A DNA stretch of 64,000 nucleotides from Demequina mangrovi (GTDB taxonomy: Bacteria > Actinomycetota > Actinomycetes > Actinomycetales > Demequinaceae): contig NZ_BBLU01000003.1 in assembly GCF_000759715.1 (NCBI RefSeq), forward strand, positions 120,298 to 184,297, in the 5' to 3' direction. The notes beneath the pieces were generated by a model. It made no database searches and had not been told where the DNA came from. It worked only from the letters and a program-made list of their open reading frames with translations. Position numbers and translations under genes: made by a program. This document shows, piece by piece, positions 47,578-56,820 of this stretch (position 1 is its first letter; every line of letters starts with the position of its first letter).

Positions 47578-49932
47578 CTACACGCCGTCCACGGTCACCT
47601 CCACCCGCCGACGGCTCGCGCGCGTCACCGGGCATCGTGATCCCGTGAGCGCTGCCACGGTCTCGACCTCGCGACGCCGGGGCGTCCCGACCCACACCTC
47701 GACCTCGCCCGGCTCGACGCCGCGCACCAGGTCGCGGCCCGTGAAGGCGAGCCGTGCGGCCGGGACCGCGAGCGTCACGCGTCGCGACTCCCCCGCCTCG
47801 AGGGGCACCCGGGCGAATCCGATGAGCTGCGCCACCGGCCGCGTCACCGACGCCCGCCGCTGGTGCGCGTACACCTGCACCACCTCGTCGCCCGGGCGGT
47901 CGCCGGTGTTCGCCACCGTGACCGCGACCTCGAGGACGCCGTCGGTCGGGGCGTCGGACACGCTCAGGGCGTCGTAGGCGAAGGTCGTGTAGGACAGCCC
48001 CTCGCCGAACGTCATCGGCGGCACCGAGGACAGGTTGGTGACGTCGGAGTCGTCGCCCAGGCGCGGGTGGAGGTAGCCGGCCGGCTGGGCGCCCGTTCCG
48101 CGCGGGAGCGAGACGGGGAGCCGTCCCGAGGGGTTGACCCGGCCCGAGAGCACGCCCGCGATCGCCCGCGCGCCCTCCTCTCCGGGGAAGAAGGCCTGCA
48201 CCACGGCGGCGCAGCGCTCGAGCGCCCACCCGATCGCGTACGGGCGACCCGTCACGCACACGAGCACCACCGGCGTCCCGGTCGCGAGCACCGCCTCGAC
48301 CAGCTCGCGCTGGACTCCCGGCAGCTCGAGCGAGTCCGTGTCGCACCCCTCGCCCGACGTGCCGCGGCCGAAGAGCCCCGCCTGGTCGCCGACCACCACG
48401 ACGGCGACGTCGGCGGCCCGGGCGGCGGACTCCGCCTCCGCGAAGCCCGACCGGTCCTCCCCCTGCACGTCGCAGCCGCGCGCGGTCAGCACCGGGCCGA
48501 GCTCGTGGCGGATCGCGTCGAGCACCGTGGGCACGTCGAGGCCCAGCTCCGTGCCGGGACGCTTGTCGAGCACATGGTTGGCGAACGAGTAGCACCCGAA
48601 CATCGCCTGGTAGCGGTCCGCGTTGGGGCCGATCACGGCGAGGCGCGGGGCGCCGGTCCCGCCGGACGATGCGGCGGGGGGGACCGCCGCATCGTCCGGC
48701 GCCGGGCCCGCGGGCGCGCCCTCCGGCGCCGCGTCCGCGGGGCGCCCGAGCGGGAGCGTCCCGTCGTTGGCGAGCAGCACGATGCCGCGCTCCGCGAGCA
48801 GCCGGGCCACCTCGCGATGCTCCGGCCCGTCGAGGTCGACGCCCGTGGGCGGCTCGCCCGAGAAGTCCTCGTCGAGCAGCCCCAGCTCCTCCTTCTGCGC
48901 GAGGATGCGCGCGACCGCCCGGTCGACCAGCGCCTCGGGCACGCGCCCGTCCCGCACGGCGGCGGCGAGCGGCGCGAGATACGCGTCCCCGGTGGGCAGC
49001 TCGACGTCGACCCCGGCGGACAGCGCGAGCGCGGCCGCCTCGGACAGGTCGCCCGCGATGCCGTGCAGCAGGTGTAGGAACGCGACGCCGAAGTAGTCCG
49101 CGACCACCACGCCGTCGAAGCCCCACTCGTCGCGGAGCACGCCGGTGAGCAGCGACCCGTCGGCGGCCGTGGGCACGCCGTCGATCTCGGTGTACGCGTG
49201 CATGACCGAGCGCACGCCGCCGTCGATCACCGCCATCTCGAACGGCACCATGAGCACGTCGCGCAGCTCGCGCGGGCCCACCGACACCGGCCCGAAGTTC
49301 CGTCCGGCCGTCGAGGCCGAGTAGCCGACGAAGTGCTTGAGCGTCGCGTGCACCCCGGCGGACTGCACCCCCTCGACGTACGACGTCCCGATCTCCCCGA
49401 CCAGGTACGGGTCCTCGCCGATGCACTCCTCGACGCGGCCCCAGCGGGGGTCACGCACCACGTCGAGCACCGGCGCGAGGCCCTGATGGATCCCGAGCGC
49501 GCGGCAGTCGCCGCCGATGAGCGCCCCCATGCGCGTCACGAGCTCGGGGTCGAAGGCCGCGCCCCACGTGAGCGGGCCGGGATAGGTGGCGGCCTTCCAT
49601 GCGGACAGGCCGGTGAGGATCTCCTCGTGGACGAGGGCGGGGATCCCGAGGCGCGTGCGGGCCACGAGGTCCCGCTGGCGCTCCCACAGGACCCGGGCCC
49701 GCGCATCGGCCTCCACCGGGGTGGTGCCGTAGATGCGCGTGAAGTGGCCGATGCCGTGGCGGGTGGCCTCCTCGAGGCCCCCGGTGACGGACACCTCGCC
49801 CTGGAGCGGCGCGACCACGTCGCCCTTCTCGTCCTCCCAGAAGCCGGTGATCTGCGCGAGCTTCTCCTCGAGCGTCATCTCCGCGAGGAGCGCGGCGACG
49901 CGCGCGCCGGCCGGGGCGTGCACCGCGGTCAT
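47578..49932 (-). CDS. GH3 glycosidase, BxlA-like beta-xylosidase/beta-glucosidase
   Basis: This 784-residue cytoplasmic GH3 enzyme has no signal peptide. The (beta/alpha)8 domain has HEEILTGLSAWKA, LAPVLDVVRDPRWGRVEE, KHFVGYSAS and the nucleophile Asp279 in VVVADYFGVAFLH. The second domain starts near 430 and the FnIII-like domain near 640. The VVADYF form and length resemble Streptomyces BxlA beta-xylosidases, whose genes sit with a xylobiose importer, as here; beta-glucosidase is the alternative. An Ala/Pro linker at about 395-425 contains a 17-bp DNA palindrome. Its ATG overlaps the permease stop (ATGA). Confidence 0.87.
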   Translation of the reverse strand: MTAVHAPAGARVAALLAEMTLEEKLAQITGFWEDEKGDVVAPLQGEVSVTGGLEEATRHGIGHFTRIYGTTPVEADARARVLWERQRDLVARTRLGIPALVHEEILTGLSAWKAATYPGPLTWGAAFDPELVTRMGALIGGDCRALGIHQGLAPVLDVVRDPRWGRVEECIGEDPYLVGEIGTSYVEGVQSAGVHATLKHFVGYSASTAGRNFGPVSVGPRELRDVLMVPFEMAVIDGGVRSVMHAYTEIDGVPTAADGSLLTGVLRDEWGFDGVVVADYFGVAFLHLLHGIAGDLSEAAALALSAGVDVELPTGDAYLAPLAAAVRDGRVPEALVDRAVARILAQKEELGLLDEDFSGEPPTGVDLDGPEHREVARLLAERGIVLLANDGTLPLGRPADAAPEGAPAGPAPDDAAVPPAASSGGTGAPRLAVIGPNADRYQAMFGCYSFANHVLDKRPGTELGLDVPTVLDAIRHELGPVLTARGCDVQGEDRSGFAEAESAARAADVAVVVVGDQAGLFGRGTSGEGCDTDSLELPGVQRELVEAVLATGTPVVLVCVTGRPYAIGWALERCAAVVQAFFPGEEGARAIAGVLSGRVNPSGRLPVSLPRGTGAQPAGYLHPRLGDDSDVTNLSSVPPMTFGEGLSYTTFAYDALSVSDAPTDGVLEVAVTVANTGDRPGDEVVQVYAHQRRASVTRPVAQLIGFARVPLEAGESRRVTLAVPAARLAFTGRDLVRGVEPGEVEVWVGTPRRREVETVAALTGSRCPVTRASRRRVEVTVDGV
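48661..48700. repeat. Perfect 17-bp inverted repeat built from two GGACGATGC elements, inside the GH3 gene
   Basis: The arms 48661-48677 (GCCGGACGATGCGGCGG) and 48684-48700 are exact inverted copies around a 6-nt loop. The sequence is in frame and encodes APDDAAVPPAASSGG within a low-complexity linker between the two GH3 domains. It looks like an inserted or grown element tolerated in a linker. Confidence 0.75.
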
Positions 49933-50825
49933 CCCTTCACCGCGCCCGTGAGGCCGTCGACGATGCGCCGCTCCATCAGCAGGAAGAACGCGAGCGCCGG
50001 CAGCATCGCGAGCGACGTGTACGCCATGATCATGGTCGTCGCCGCCGAGTGCTGGCCCTGGAACGTGGTGACGCCGAGCGGCAGCGTCATCCCGGACGGA
50101 TCGCCCGTGAGCAGCAGCAGCGGCAGCAGGTACGCGTTCCACGAGCCGATGAAGGCGAGCACGCCGACGGTCACCATCGCGGGCCGCGCGAGCGGCAGCA
50201 GCATCCTCCAGAAGAAGCCGATGCGCGAGATGCCGTCCATGAAGGACGCCTCCTCGAGCTCCTTGGGCAGCGCCGCGATGAACGGTCTGAGGATGATGAT
50301 GGTGACCGGCAGCGCGAAGGCGATCTGCGGGATCACCAGACCCCAGAGGCCGCTGATGTGGAGGTCGCGCAGCAGCAGGTACAACGGCAGCACCGCGACC
50401 GTCAGGGGGAACATCAGGCCCGTGGTGAAGACCACGAAGATGAGCTCGCGCCCCTTGAACGTGTAGCGCGACAGCGGGTACGCCGCCATCGTCCCGAAGA
50501 GCACCACGGCGGCCGTGGTCGCGACCGCGACGACGGTCGAGTTGAGCAGCTGGCGCCAGAACAGCGAGCCCGAGAGGATCTCCCAGTAGTTCTGCCACTG
50601 GACCGGGTCCGGGAGCCCCGTCGGGTTGGACGCGAGGTCTCCCTGCGTGCGGAGGCCGCCGAGGATCAGGTAGAGGATCGGGCCGAGCGTGAGCGCGATG
50701 CCCAAGAGCGCGATCCCGACGGCGAGGTAGGTCGAGCCCTCGGGGATGAGGCCCTTGCGACGGTGCGACTCGACGTTGCCGGGCTCGCGTGCGGGCGCAT
50801 CGTGCGCCTGAAGGTCCGCAGCCAT
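49929..50825 (-). CDS. Sugar ABC transporter permease, MalG type
   Basis: This 298-residue protein has six membrane helices and the EAA loop EELEEASFMDGISRIGFFWRMLLPLARP-like sequence (about 190-217) that contacts the ATPase. It belongs to the CUT1 family for oligosaccharides. It starts 2 nt after the stop of the partner permease and overlaps the GH3 gene. No ATPase gene is in the operon, so a shared MsiK-type ATPase elsewhere is likely. Confidence 0.9.
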   Translation of the reverse strand: MAADLQAHDAPAREPGNVESHRRKGLIPEGSTYLAVGIALLGIALTLGPILYLILGGLRTQGDLASNPTGLPDPVQWQNYWEILSGSLFWRQLLNSTVVAVATTAAVVLFGTMAAYPLSRYTFKGRELIFVVFTTGLMFPLTVAVLPLYLLLRDLHISGLWGLVIPQIAFALPVTIIILRPFIAALPKELEEASFMDGISRIGFFWRMLLPLARPAMVTVGVLAFIGSWNAYLLPLLLLTGDPSGMTLPLGVTTFQGQHSAATTMIMAYTSLAMLPALAFFLLMERRIVDGLTGAVKG

Positions 50826-50827
50826 GA

Positions 50828-51871
50828 TCAGGCCGCCTTTCGGGGGTGGGCGTTGTCACGGCGCAGGATGGTCGCCATGTAGGCGAGCGCGATGACGAAC
50901 GACAGGAAGAACATGATCACGGCGATCGCGGAGCCGTAGCCCCAGTCGGACCGGAAGAAGCCGATCTCCATCATGTAGCTCGCGATGGTCGAGTACTGCC
51001 CCGCGGTGCCGCCGCGGTTGAGCACCCACACCATGTCGAAGAGCTGGATGGATCCGATGATCGACAGGAACGCCCAGATGCGGATGGTGGGTCCGATGAG
51101 CGGGATGTTGATCCGCCATTGGATCTGCCACCAGCTCGCGCCGTCGATCGCGGCGGCCTCCTGGAGGTCCTCGCTCACGCCGGAGAGGCCGGCGAGGAAC
51201 AGGATGATCGCGAGCCCCACGTACTTCCACGTGATGATGAAGAACACGGTCCAGAACCCCCAGGTGGGGTCCTCGAACCAACCGCCCGCCGGCATGTCGA
51301 GACCGATCGCGCGCATCCACTGCGTCGCGACGCCGTTGGGGTCGAAGATGATGAGCCACATGGTGCCCGCGATGACCTCGCTGAGCACGTACGGCGCGAA
51401 GATCACCACGCGGGTGAAGGCCCGCCCGCGGAACTTGCGGTTGAGGGTCAGCGCGACGATCAGCGCGAGGGGCAGCTGGATCGCGAGCGACAGGAAGATG
51501 ATCGCGAAGTTGTGGCTGAGCGCCTCCCAGAAGGGCTCGGTGTACGCCGTGCGGAACGCCTGGTGCGTCGCCGGGTCTGAGCCGCCCCAGAGGGCGCGTG
51601 CGTAGTTGTCGAAGCCGATGAACTCCGCGTCGGAGAACTGCGAGACGCCGTTCCACTTGTACATGCTGTACCGGGCCGCCGAGACGACCGGATAGACCAC
51701 GAACGTGAGGAACAGCGCCAGGGCCGGCCCGACGAAGAGGGCGATCTCCGCCCACTTGCGGGCCGTCGCGCGGCGGGGGTGGTCAGATGCCGGGTGTGCG
51801 GGACGGGTCCCCGCCGTCGACTTCTCGACGGCGGGGACCGCGTTCCGACCCGAGGCCTCCAGTGCGGTCAC
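50828..51871 (-). CDS. Sugar ABC transporter permease, MalF type
   Basis: This 347-residue permease has a charged N-terminal stretch of about 40 residues followed by six helices and the EAA motif EDLQEAAAIDGASWWQIQWRI with INIPLIGPTI. It is the partner of the MalG-type permease directly downstream and lies 35 nt after the binding protein gene. Confidence 0.9.
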   Translation of the reverse strand: MTALEASGRNAVPAVEKSTAGTRPAHPASDHPRRATARKWAEIALFVGPALALFLTFVVYPVVSAARYSMYKWNGVSQFSDAEFIGFDNYARALWGGSDPATHQAFRTAYTEPFWEALSHNFAIIFLSLAIQLPLALIVALTLNRKFRGRAFTRVVIFAPYVLSEVIAGTMWLIIFDPNGVATQWMRAIGLDMPAGGWFEDPTWGFWTVFFIITWKYVGLAIILFLAGLSGVSEDLQEAAAIDGASWWQIQWRINIPLIGPTIRIWAFLSIIGSIQLFDMVWVLNRGGTAGQYSTIASYMMEIGFFRSDWGYGSAIAVIMFFLSFVIALAYMATILRRDNAHPRKAA

Positions 51872-51906
51872 AGGGAGCCTCGCTTTCTTCTCTCGGATCG
51901 GGCTGG

Positions 51907-53262
51907 TCAGGAGGTCGCGGCGGCGGCGATCATCGCGTCGACAACGCCCTGGGCGTCGCCCGTGCCGTTGAAGATGTTGACGATGCCGTCGTTCATGGCG
52001 CCTCCGACGTTCGGACCGAGGAGGGTGTCCATCCAGAGCTGGACGTAGGCCGCGCTCGACGTGGTCGTCGCGATCTTCTGCAGCACCGGGTCGGTGACCG
52101 CATCGGCCGCGGCAGGCGCGACCGGCAGGCCGCCCACGGCCTCGGCGTAGCCCCGCTGGACGTCATCGCTCACGATGTACGCGAGGAAGTCCGCGCACTC
52201 CACCGGCGCGTCGACGTAGCAGGAGAAGCCGTCGCCGCCGCCCATCGCGGCGGACGGGTCGCCCGCGCCGCCGTCCACGGCGGGCATCGGGAACCAGTCG
52301 AGGTCCTCGTGCAGGGCCGCGATCGCCTCGTCCGAGCCGTCGGTGAAGCCCTCGTACACGAAGTAGTTCCACTGACCCATGAGCTCCATCGCGGCGTCGC
52401 CGTTGGCGACCATGCCCGCCGAGGACGTCGCACCGGTCTGCGCGACCGTGGACGTGAACTGCGGCTGGAAGGGCTCGGTGTCGATGAAGGCCTGGAGCTG
52501 GTCGCCCGCGTCGACCCAGCACGGGTCGGAGAAGTCGAGCGAGGTGCCCGCGCTCGCGACCACGTCCTGCGCGCACGAGCGCAACGCGAAGTTGTACCAC
52601 CAGTGCGCGGCGGGCCAGCCGTCGGCCGCTCCCACGGCGATCGGGTTGATGCCCGCGTCCTTGAGCTTCTGGACCGCGTCGGCCAGCTCGTCCATCGTGG
52701 TCGGCTCGGCGTCGATCCCGGCCTCCTCGAACAGGCTCGGGCGGTACCAGATGCCCTCGACCGCGAACTGGAAGGGCAGCCCGTACGTGGTGCCGTCGAC
52801 CTGCCATGGCGCGACGCCGCCGCCCAGGCGGTCGATGTCGGCGGACAGGGTGTCGGACAGGTCCATGAGGTAGCCGGCCTCGGCCTGCGCCGCCATCTCG
52901 CCGCCGCCCCACTGCTGGAACAGGTCGGGCGCGTCGCCCGACTGCAGCGCGGTGGGGATGCGGGTCCGCTGGAGGTCCTCGTTCTGGATCTGCTCGATCT
53001 CGATGGTGACGTTCGGGTTGTCGGCCATGAAGTCCGCCGCCACCTGGTCCCAGTAGTCGCCGAGCGAGTTCTCGCCGGTGTCTCCCGCCACTCCGTTGTG
53101 CCACCACGTGAGGGTGACCGGCTCGTCACCAGAGCCGCCGCCGGAGCTCGAGGCGTCGGCTGACGAGCCGCCGTCCCCCGGATCGCTCGAGCTGCACGCC
53201 GCCAGCAGTGCCATGGATGCCGCGATCGCCGCTCCCGCAGCGGCACGTCGCATGTTCGCCAT
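51907..53262 (-). CDS. Sugar-binding lipoprotein of ABC importer
   Basis: This 451-residue extracellular solute-binding protein (family 1) has a signal peptide with lipobox LLAAC (Cys23), then a Ser/Gly/Asp-rich linker and the mature start PVTLTWWHNG. Aromatic residues in YGLPFQFAVEGIWYRP and AHWWYNFALRS suit sugar stacking. The ligand is probably a disaccharide or oligosaccharide such as xylobiose or cellobiose, judged from the GH3 neighbour. I chose the ATG at 53262, with GGGGAC just upstream, rather than a start 72 nt earlier. TTGACG on the minus strand (53329-53334) is a possible -35. Confidence 0.9.
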   Translation of the reverse strand: MANMRRAAAGAAIAASMALLAACSSSDPGDGGSSADASSSGGGSGDEPVTLTWWHNGVAGDTGENSLGDYWDQVAADFMADNPNVTIEIEQIQNEDLQRTRIPTALQSGDAPDLFQQWGGGEMAAQAEAGYLMDLSDTLSADIDRLGGGVAPWQVDGTTYGLPFQFAVEGIWYRPSLFEEAGIDAEPTTMDELADAVQKLKDAGINPIAVGAADGWPAAHWWYNFALRSCAQDVVASAGTSLDFSDPCWVDAGDQLQAFIDTEPFQPQFTSTVAQTGATSSAGMVANGDAAMELMGQWNYFVYEGFTDGSDEAIAALHEDLDWFPMPAVDGGAGDPSAAMGGGDGFSCYVDAPVECADFLAYIVSDDVQRGYAEAVGGLPVAPAAADAVTDPVLQKIATTTSSAAYVQLWMDTLLGPNVGGAMNDGIVNIFNGTGDAQGVVDAMIAAAATS

Positions 53263-53335
53263 GATGTCCCCTTTCGTCTCCGTTGACTCAGGTCGAACAG
53301 CGTGAGTCTCACATGGCGGTCGCGCCCGCGTCAAT

Positions 53336-53349
53336 CGTTATCGATAACG
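53336..53349. promoter_or_regulatory. LacI-type operator between importer operon and its regulator
   Basis: CGTTATCGATAACG is a perfect 14-bp palindrome in the gap between the binding protein gene and the divergent lacI-family gene. It abuts the TTGACG -35 candidate of the importer operon. The dyad with a central CG is the usual form for LacI-family operators, so the adjacent regulator is the likely ligand. Confidence 0.8.
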
Positions 53350-53420
53350 TTTTCGCAACGGGGGCGGGAGTGGCCGCGTCGCGACGGCGGGGACGATGCT
53401 CCCGTGGATATAGTGCGGGC

Positions 53421-54413
53421 ATGGAACCGGTCGCACGCGTCAAGCTCGCGGACGTCGCCCGGATCGCAGGCGTCTCGGTCGCCACGGTCTCGAAGGTGGT
53501 GAACGGCCGCTACGGCGTGTCGAAGGAGACCGTCGCGCGCGTCCAGGAGGTCATCGACGAGGTCGGTTACGCCGGCAACCTCTCCGCCGCCGCGCTGCGC
53601 GGTCAGCGCACCAACGTCCTCGGAATCCTGGTCGGAGGCTTCGAGCCGTTCTCCGCCGAGCTGATGAAGGGGGCGTGGAGCGCCGCCGAGGGCAGCGGCT
53701 ACGAGCTGCTCGCGCACTCGGGCGGCCACGGCCACGGCTGGGAGCGCCGCTCGCTCGCGAGGCTGGGCGGCACGCTCATCGACGGCGCGATCCTGGTGAC
53801 CCCGACCGTCCTCAACACCGTGACCGGGATCCCCGTGGTCGCGATCGATCCTCACTACGGACCCTCGTCGCTGCCCACCGTCGACTCGCACAACGTCGCG
53901 GGCTCGAAGGCCGCGACCGCGCACCTGCTCGAGCTCGGGCATCGGCGCATCGCCTTCCTCGGGGGCCGCCACGACCTCGACTCGGGCCGCCGCCGCGAGG
54001 AGGGCTTCCGCACCGCGATGGCCGAGGCCGGCGTCGAGGTCGACGAGGACCTCGTGGTCGAGACCAACTACGAGCCCGAGCTCGCCGCCCACGCCGCCGA
54101 GTCGATGCTGAGCCTGCCCGAGCGCCCCACGGCGATCTTCGCGGCGAACGACACCACCGCGCTCGCCGCGATGGACGTCGCGCTCGACCTGGGACTCTCG
54201 GTGCCCGGGGACCTCTCGATCGTGGGCTTCGACGACATCCCGGAGGCCGCCGCCGCGCCTGCGCCCCTCACGACCGTGCGCCAGCCCCTGCGGGAGATGG
54301 GTGCGGAGGCGATGCACATGCTGCTCGCGCTCGTCGCGGGCGAGGAGTGCGAGCCGCATGTGCGGATGGACACCTCGCTCGTGGTGAGGGAGTCGACGGC
54401 CCCGCCGCGCTGA
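53421..54413 (+). CDS. LacI-family transcriptional regulator
   Basis: This 330-residue repressor has the [31 protein letters not shown] at about 7-35 with the hinge helix LSAAALRGQ, then a periplasmic-binding-protein-like sugar domain with [12 protein letters not shown] and [11 protein letters not shown]. It probably controls the divergent importer-GH3 operon and itself through the palindrome at 53336-53349. The ATG follows TATAGT by 6 nt (leaderless), with a GGACGATGC element 9 nt upstream of that box. A longer frame to 53283 would cross the operator and is not supported. Confidence 0.93.
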   Translation: MEPVARVKLADVARIAGVSVATVSKVVNGRYGVSKETVARVQEVIDEVGYAGNLSAAALRGQRTNVLGILVGGFEPFSAELMKGAWSAAEGSGYELLAHSGGHGHGWERRSLARLGGTLIDGAILVTPTVLNTVTGIPVVAIDPHYGPSSLPTVDSHNVAGSKAATAHLLELGHRRIAFLGGRHDLDSGRRREEGFRTAMAEAGVEVDEDLVVETNYEPELAAHAAESMLSLPERPTAIFAANDTTALAAMDVALDLGLSVPGDLSIVGFDDIPEAAAAPAPLTTVRQPLREMGAEAMHMLLALVAGEECEPHVRMDTSLVVRESTAPPR

Positions 54414-54481
54414 GCCCGACCCGAACCCGGCGCCTCCGCGCCAGCACGCACCGCGCCCTGCGCCCGCGCCCGCCTGCCCAC

Positions 54482-54598
54482 GAATGGGGCACCTACGGTC
54501 GCTTTCTCGAGCTCCGTGCTCGCCATGGGGCGGTGCGCGTCGCGGAGTGCCCCATAGCGCGCAGCCGCACCCCAGAAGCGACCGTCAGCGCCCCATTC
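54482..54598. repeat. Nested inverted repeat of the GACCGTCAGCGCCCCAT family
   Basis: The outer arms are GAATGGGGCACCTACGGTCG (54482-54501, continuing a few bases) and 54575-54598 in inverted orientation, with three mismatches over 23 nt. An inner pair, ATGGGGC (54525-54531) and GCCCCAT (54549-54555), lies between them. The right arm contains 19 nt identical to 17326-17344. The whole gap 54414-54707 between the convergent regulator and glycosyltransferase genes holds no credible gene; the rest is G-rich sequence. Confidence 0.7.
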
Positions 54599-54707
54599 GG
54601 GGGGAGAGTGCGAAGGCGGGGCGGGGTGCCGAGGTGGGTTGGGCTGCGGAGTTGGAGCGGGGCGGGGTGAGACGGGGCCGCGAAGCCGAGCGCGGCGACG
54701 GGGCGGC

Positions 54708-55841
54708 TCAGGCCCCGTACAGCTCGAGGACCTGGGCGCCCACGCGCTCCACGTCGAAGCGCTGCACCCGCGCGGACTGCTCGGCGTGGAGCTCGGCGCG
54801 CAGGTCCGCGTCGGAGAGCAGCCGCTCCAGCGCCGCCGCGAACGCGCCGGTGTCGCGCGCGTCGACCGATACCCGCGCATCGTCCCCGATCACCGAGAGG
54901 TAGCCCGGGTTGGCGCCCGCGAGCACCACGCCCGCGCCGCGGCCCGCGTGCGAGGCCATCGCCTCGACGAGCACGATGCCGAAGCTCTCGCCGCCCGTGG
55001 CCGGGAAGACCGCGACGTCGGCGTCCGCGTAGAAGGCCGCCTTGTCCTCCTCGGCGACGAAGCCCAGGAGCGACACCCGCGGCAGCCCGCTCGCCTCGAC
55101 CGCGGCCTCGATCTCGCCGAGCAACGGCCCCTTGCCGCCGATGCGCACCTCGACCTGGTCCTGCACCTCCGCGGGCAGCGCGTCGAGCGCGCGCACCAGC
55201 TCGAGGACGCCCTTGCGCTCCACCAGCCGGCCGAGGAACGCGACCACCAGGCGGCCGTCCTCCGCCGGATCGGGCTCGTGCTCCGCGGCGGCCGCGGCGA
55301 AGCCCGAGACATCGACCGGGCAGGGGACGACCGACGGCGAGATGCCGAAGGCCCGGCGCGCGAAGTCCGCCGCGGGCTCCGAGACGGCGCAGAACGCGTC
55401 GAAGCGCGCGAGGTTCCGGCGCAGCACGCGGCCGAGCGCATGCGTGCCGATCTCTGACACCGTGGAGTCCGGGAGGATGTGGAACGTCCCGACGATGCGC
55501 ACGCCGTCGCCGACCAGCTTCCGCGCCTCGTCCACCACGCGCGCCGCGAAGAGAGGCGAGTGCGGGGTCTGGACGTGGATGACGTCGTAGCGCTCGGCGT
55601 CGAGCAGCTCGCGGATCGCACGGCGCGACGTGGGCAGCGGGACCCGCAGCCCGTTGCCGTTGAAGGTCACCCCGATGTTGCGCGCGAGCGAGTGGACCAC
55701 CACGTCGGAGCGCTCCGCGGTGGAGCACAGGTAGTGGACCTCGTGGCCCTGGCGGCCGAGGAACGCGCCGAGCGTGAGGACGTACTGCTGGACCCCGTCA
55801 GGTCGGTCGATCGAGTCGTCGAGGACCAGCGCGATCTTCAT
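54708..55841 (-). CDS. GT4-family glycosyltransferase
   Basis: This 377-residue GT-B glycosyltransferase has [20 protein letters not shown] in the acceptor domain. The donor domain carries [28 protein letters not shown] and [17 protein letters not shown], the E-x7-E motif. The pattern is close to the PimA/PimB-like actinobacterial mannosyltransferases, but the acceptor cannot be read from the sequence. It lies 4 nt after ccsB and is the last gene of the cytochrome c biogenesis operon, although its link to that pathway is not obvious. Confidence 0.87.
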   Translation of the reverse strand: MKIALVLDDSIDRPDGVQQYVLTLGAFLGRQGHEVHYLCSTAERSDVVVHSLARNIGVTFNGNGLRVPLPTSRRAIRELLDAERYDVIHVQTPHSPLFAARVVDEARKLVGDGVRIVGTFHILPDSTVSEIGTHALGRVLRRNLARFDAFCAVSEPAADFARRAFGISPSVVPCPVDVSGFAAAAAEHEPDPAEDGRLVVAFLGRLVERKGVLELVRALDALPAEVQDQVEVRIGGKGPLLGEIEAAVEASGLPRVSLLGFVAEEDKAAFYADADVAVFPATGGESFGIVLVEAMASHAGRGAGVVLAGANPGYLSVIGDDARVSVDARDTGAFAAALERLLSDADLRAELHAEQSARVQRFDVERVGAQVLELYGA

Positions 55842-55845
55842 CCGG

Positions 55846-56820
55846 TCAGGATCCCGCGTACGTGTGCAGCCCCTGGAAGAACAGGTTGACCACGGTGAAG
55901 TTCATGATGAGCGCCGTGAAGCCCGCGATCGCGAGCCACGCGCTGCGACGGCCCGCCCAGCCCTGCGTGGTGCGCGCGTGAAGGTAAGCCGCGTAGAGCA
56001 CCCAGATGACGAAGGACCAGACCTCCTTGGGGTCCCAGCCCCAGTACCGGCCCCACGCGTGCTCGGCCCAGATCGCGCCGGCCATGACCGTGAAGGTCCA
56101 CAGCACGAAGCCCACGGCGTTGAGCCGGAACGACAGCGCCTCGAGGTTGGCCGCGGAGGGCACGGCATCGAGCCACCGCACCCGGTCGCCCGTCCAGCGG
56201 CGCCCGGTGTCGCGCGAATCGCGCATGAGCTGGAGCGCCGACGCGATGAAGGACACCGCGAAGATGCCGGTGACGATGGTCGCGATCGAGACGTGGATGA
56301 CCAGCCAGTAGCTCTGCAGCGCCGGCGGGAGCGTGTCGACGTCCTTGTAGAGGACCGTGAGCGCGAGGCCCAGCGACACCGTCGCGATGCCGGTCACGCC
56401 CGCGCCGAGGTACGCGACGTCGCGCTTGCGCTGGATGATGAGGAACGCGAGGACCGCGAAGAACGAGCCCGAGATCGTGTACTCGTACATGTTCGACCAC
56501 GGCACGTGACCCGCGTCGATGCCGCGCGCCGTGAGGCCGACGGCGTGCAGCAGCGCGCCGACCAGGGTGGTCGAGCGGGCGATGCCGGCGGCCTTCCGCG
56601 CCTTGGCACCGGGGGACGATGCGGCGGGCACGGCGGGTGCGGAGCCCACGGCCTCGGCCGGTGACACGCCTCCGGCCGCGACGGGCTCGCGCACCGCGGC
56701 CTTCGCCGCGACCTTGTCGTCCGCCACGCGTGCGAGGCGGATCGCGTAGGCGACCATCGCGATCGCGTAGAGCACGGTCGCGCCGCCGAGCGCCATCACG
56801 CTGAGGTCTGTGGTGTTCAT
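55846..56820 (-). CDS. ccsB: Cytochrome c biogenesis protein CcsB/ResC (heme handling)
   Basis: This 324-residue membrane protein has about eight helices, the tryptophan-rich WWD motif in GRYWGWDPKEVWSFVIW and flanking histidines (EHAW, VIHVS). It works with ResB to export heme and attach it to apocytochrome c. A loop at about 40-78 is rich in Ala/Pro/Gly and contains a GGACGATGC element (56614-56622), encoding AASSP. Its ATG overlaps the resB stop. Confidence 0.94.
   Translation of the reverse strand: MNTTDLSVMALGGATVLYAIAMVAYAIRLARVADDKVAAKAAVREPVAAGGVSPAEAVGSAPAVPAASSPGAKARKAAGIARSTTLVGALLHAVGLTARGIDAGHVPWSNMYEYTISGSFFAVLAFLIIQRKRDVAYLGAGVTGIATVSLGLALTVLYKDVDTLPPALQSYWLVIHVSIATIVTGIFAVSFIASALQLMRDSRDTGRRWTGDRVRWLDAVPSAANLEALSFRLNAVGFVLWTFTVMAGAIWAEHAWGRYWGWDPKEVWSFVIWVLYAAYLHARTTQGWAGRRSAWLAIAGFTALIMNFTVVNLFFQGLHTYAGS

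Noticed and set aside
54414-54707. A small plus-strand gene downstream of lacI (frame 54484-54903)
   Set aside because: It has no ribosome site or -10 box, is made of repeat sequence and runs into the glycosyltransferase gene on the other strand.
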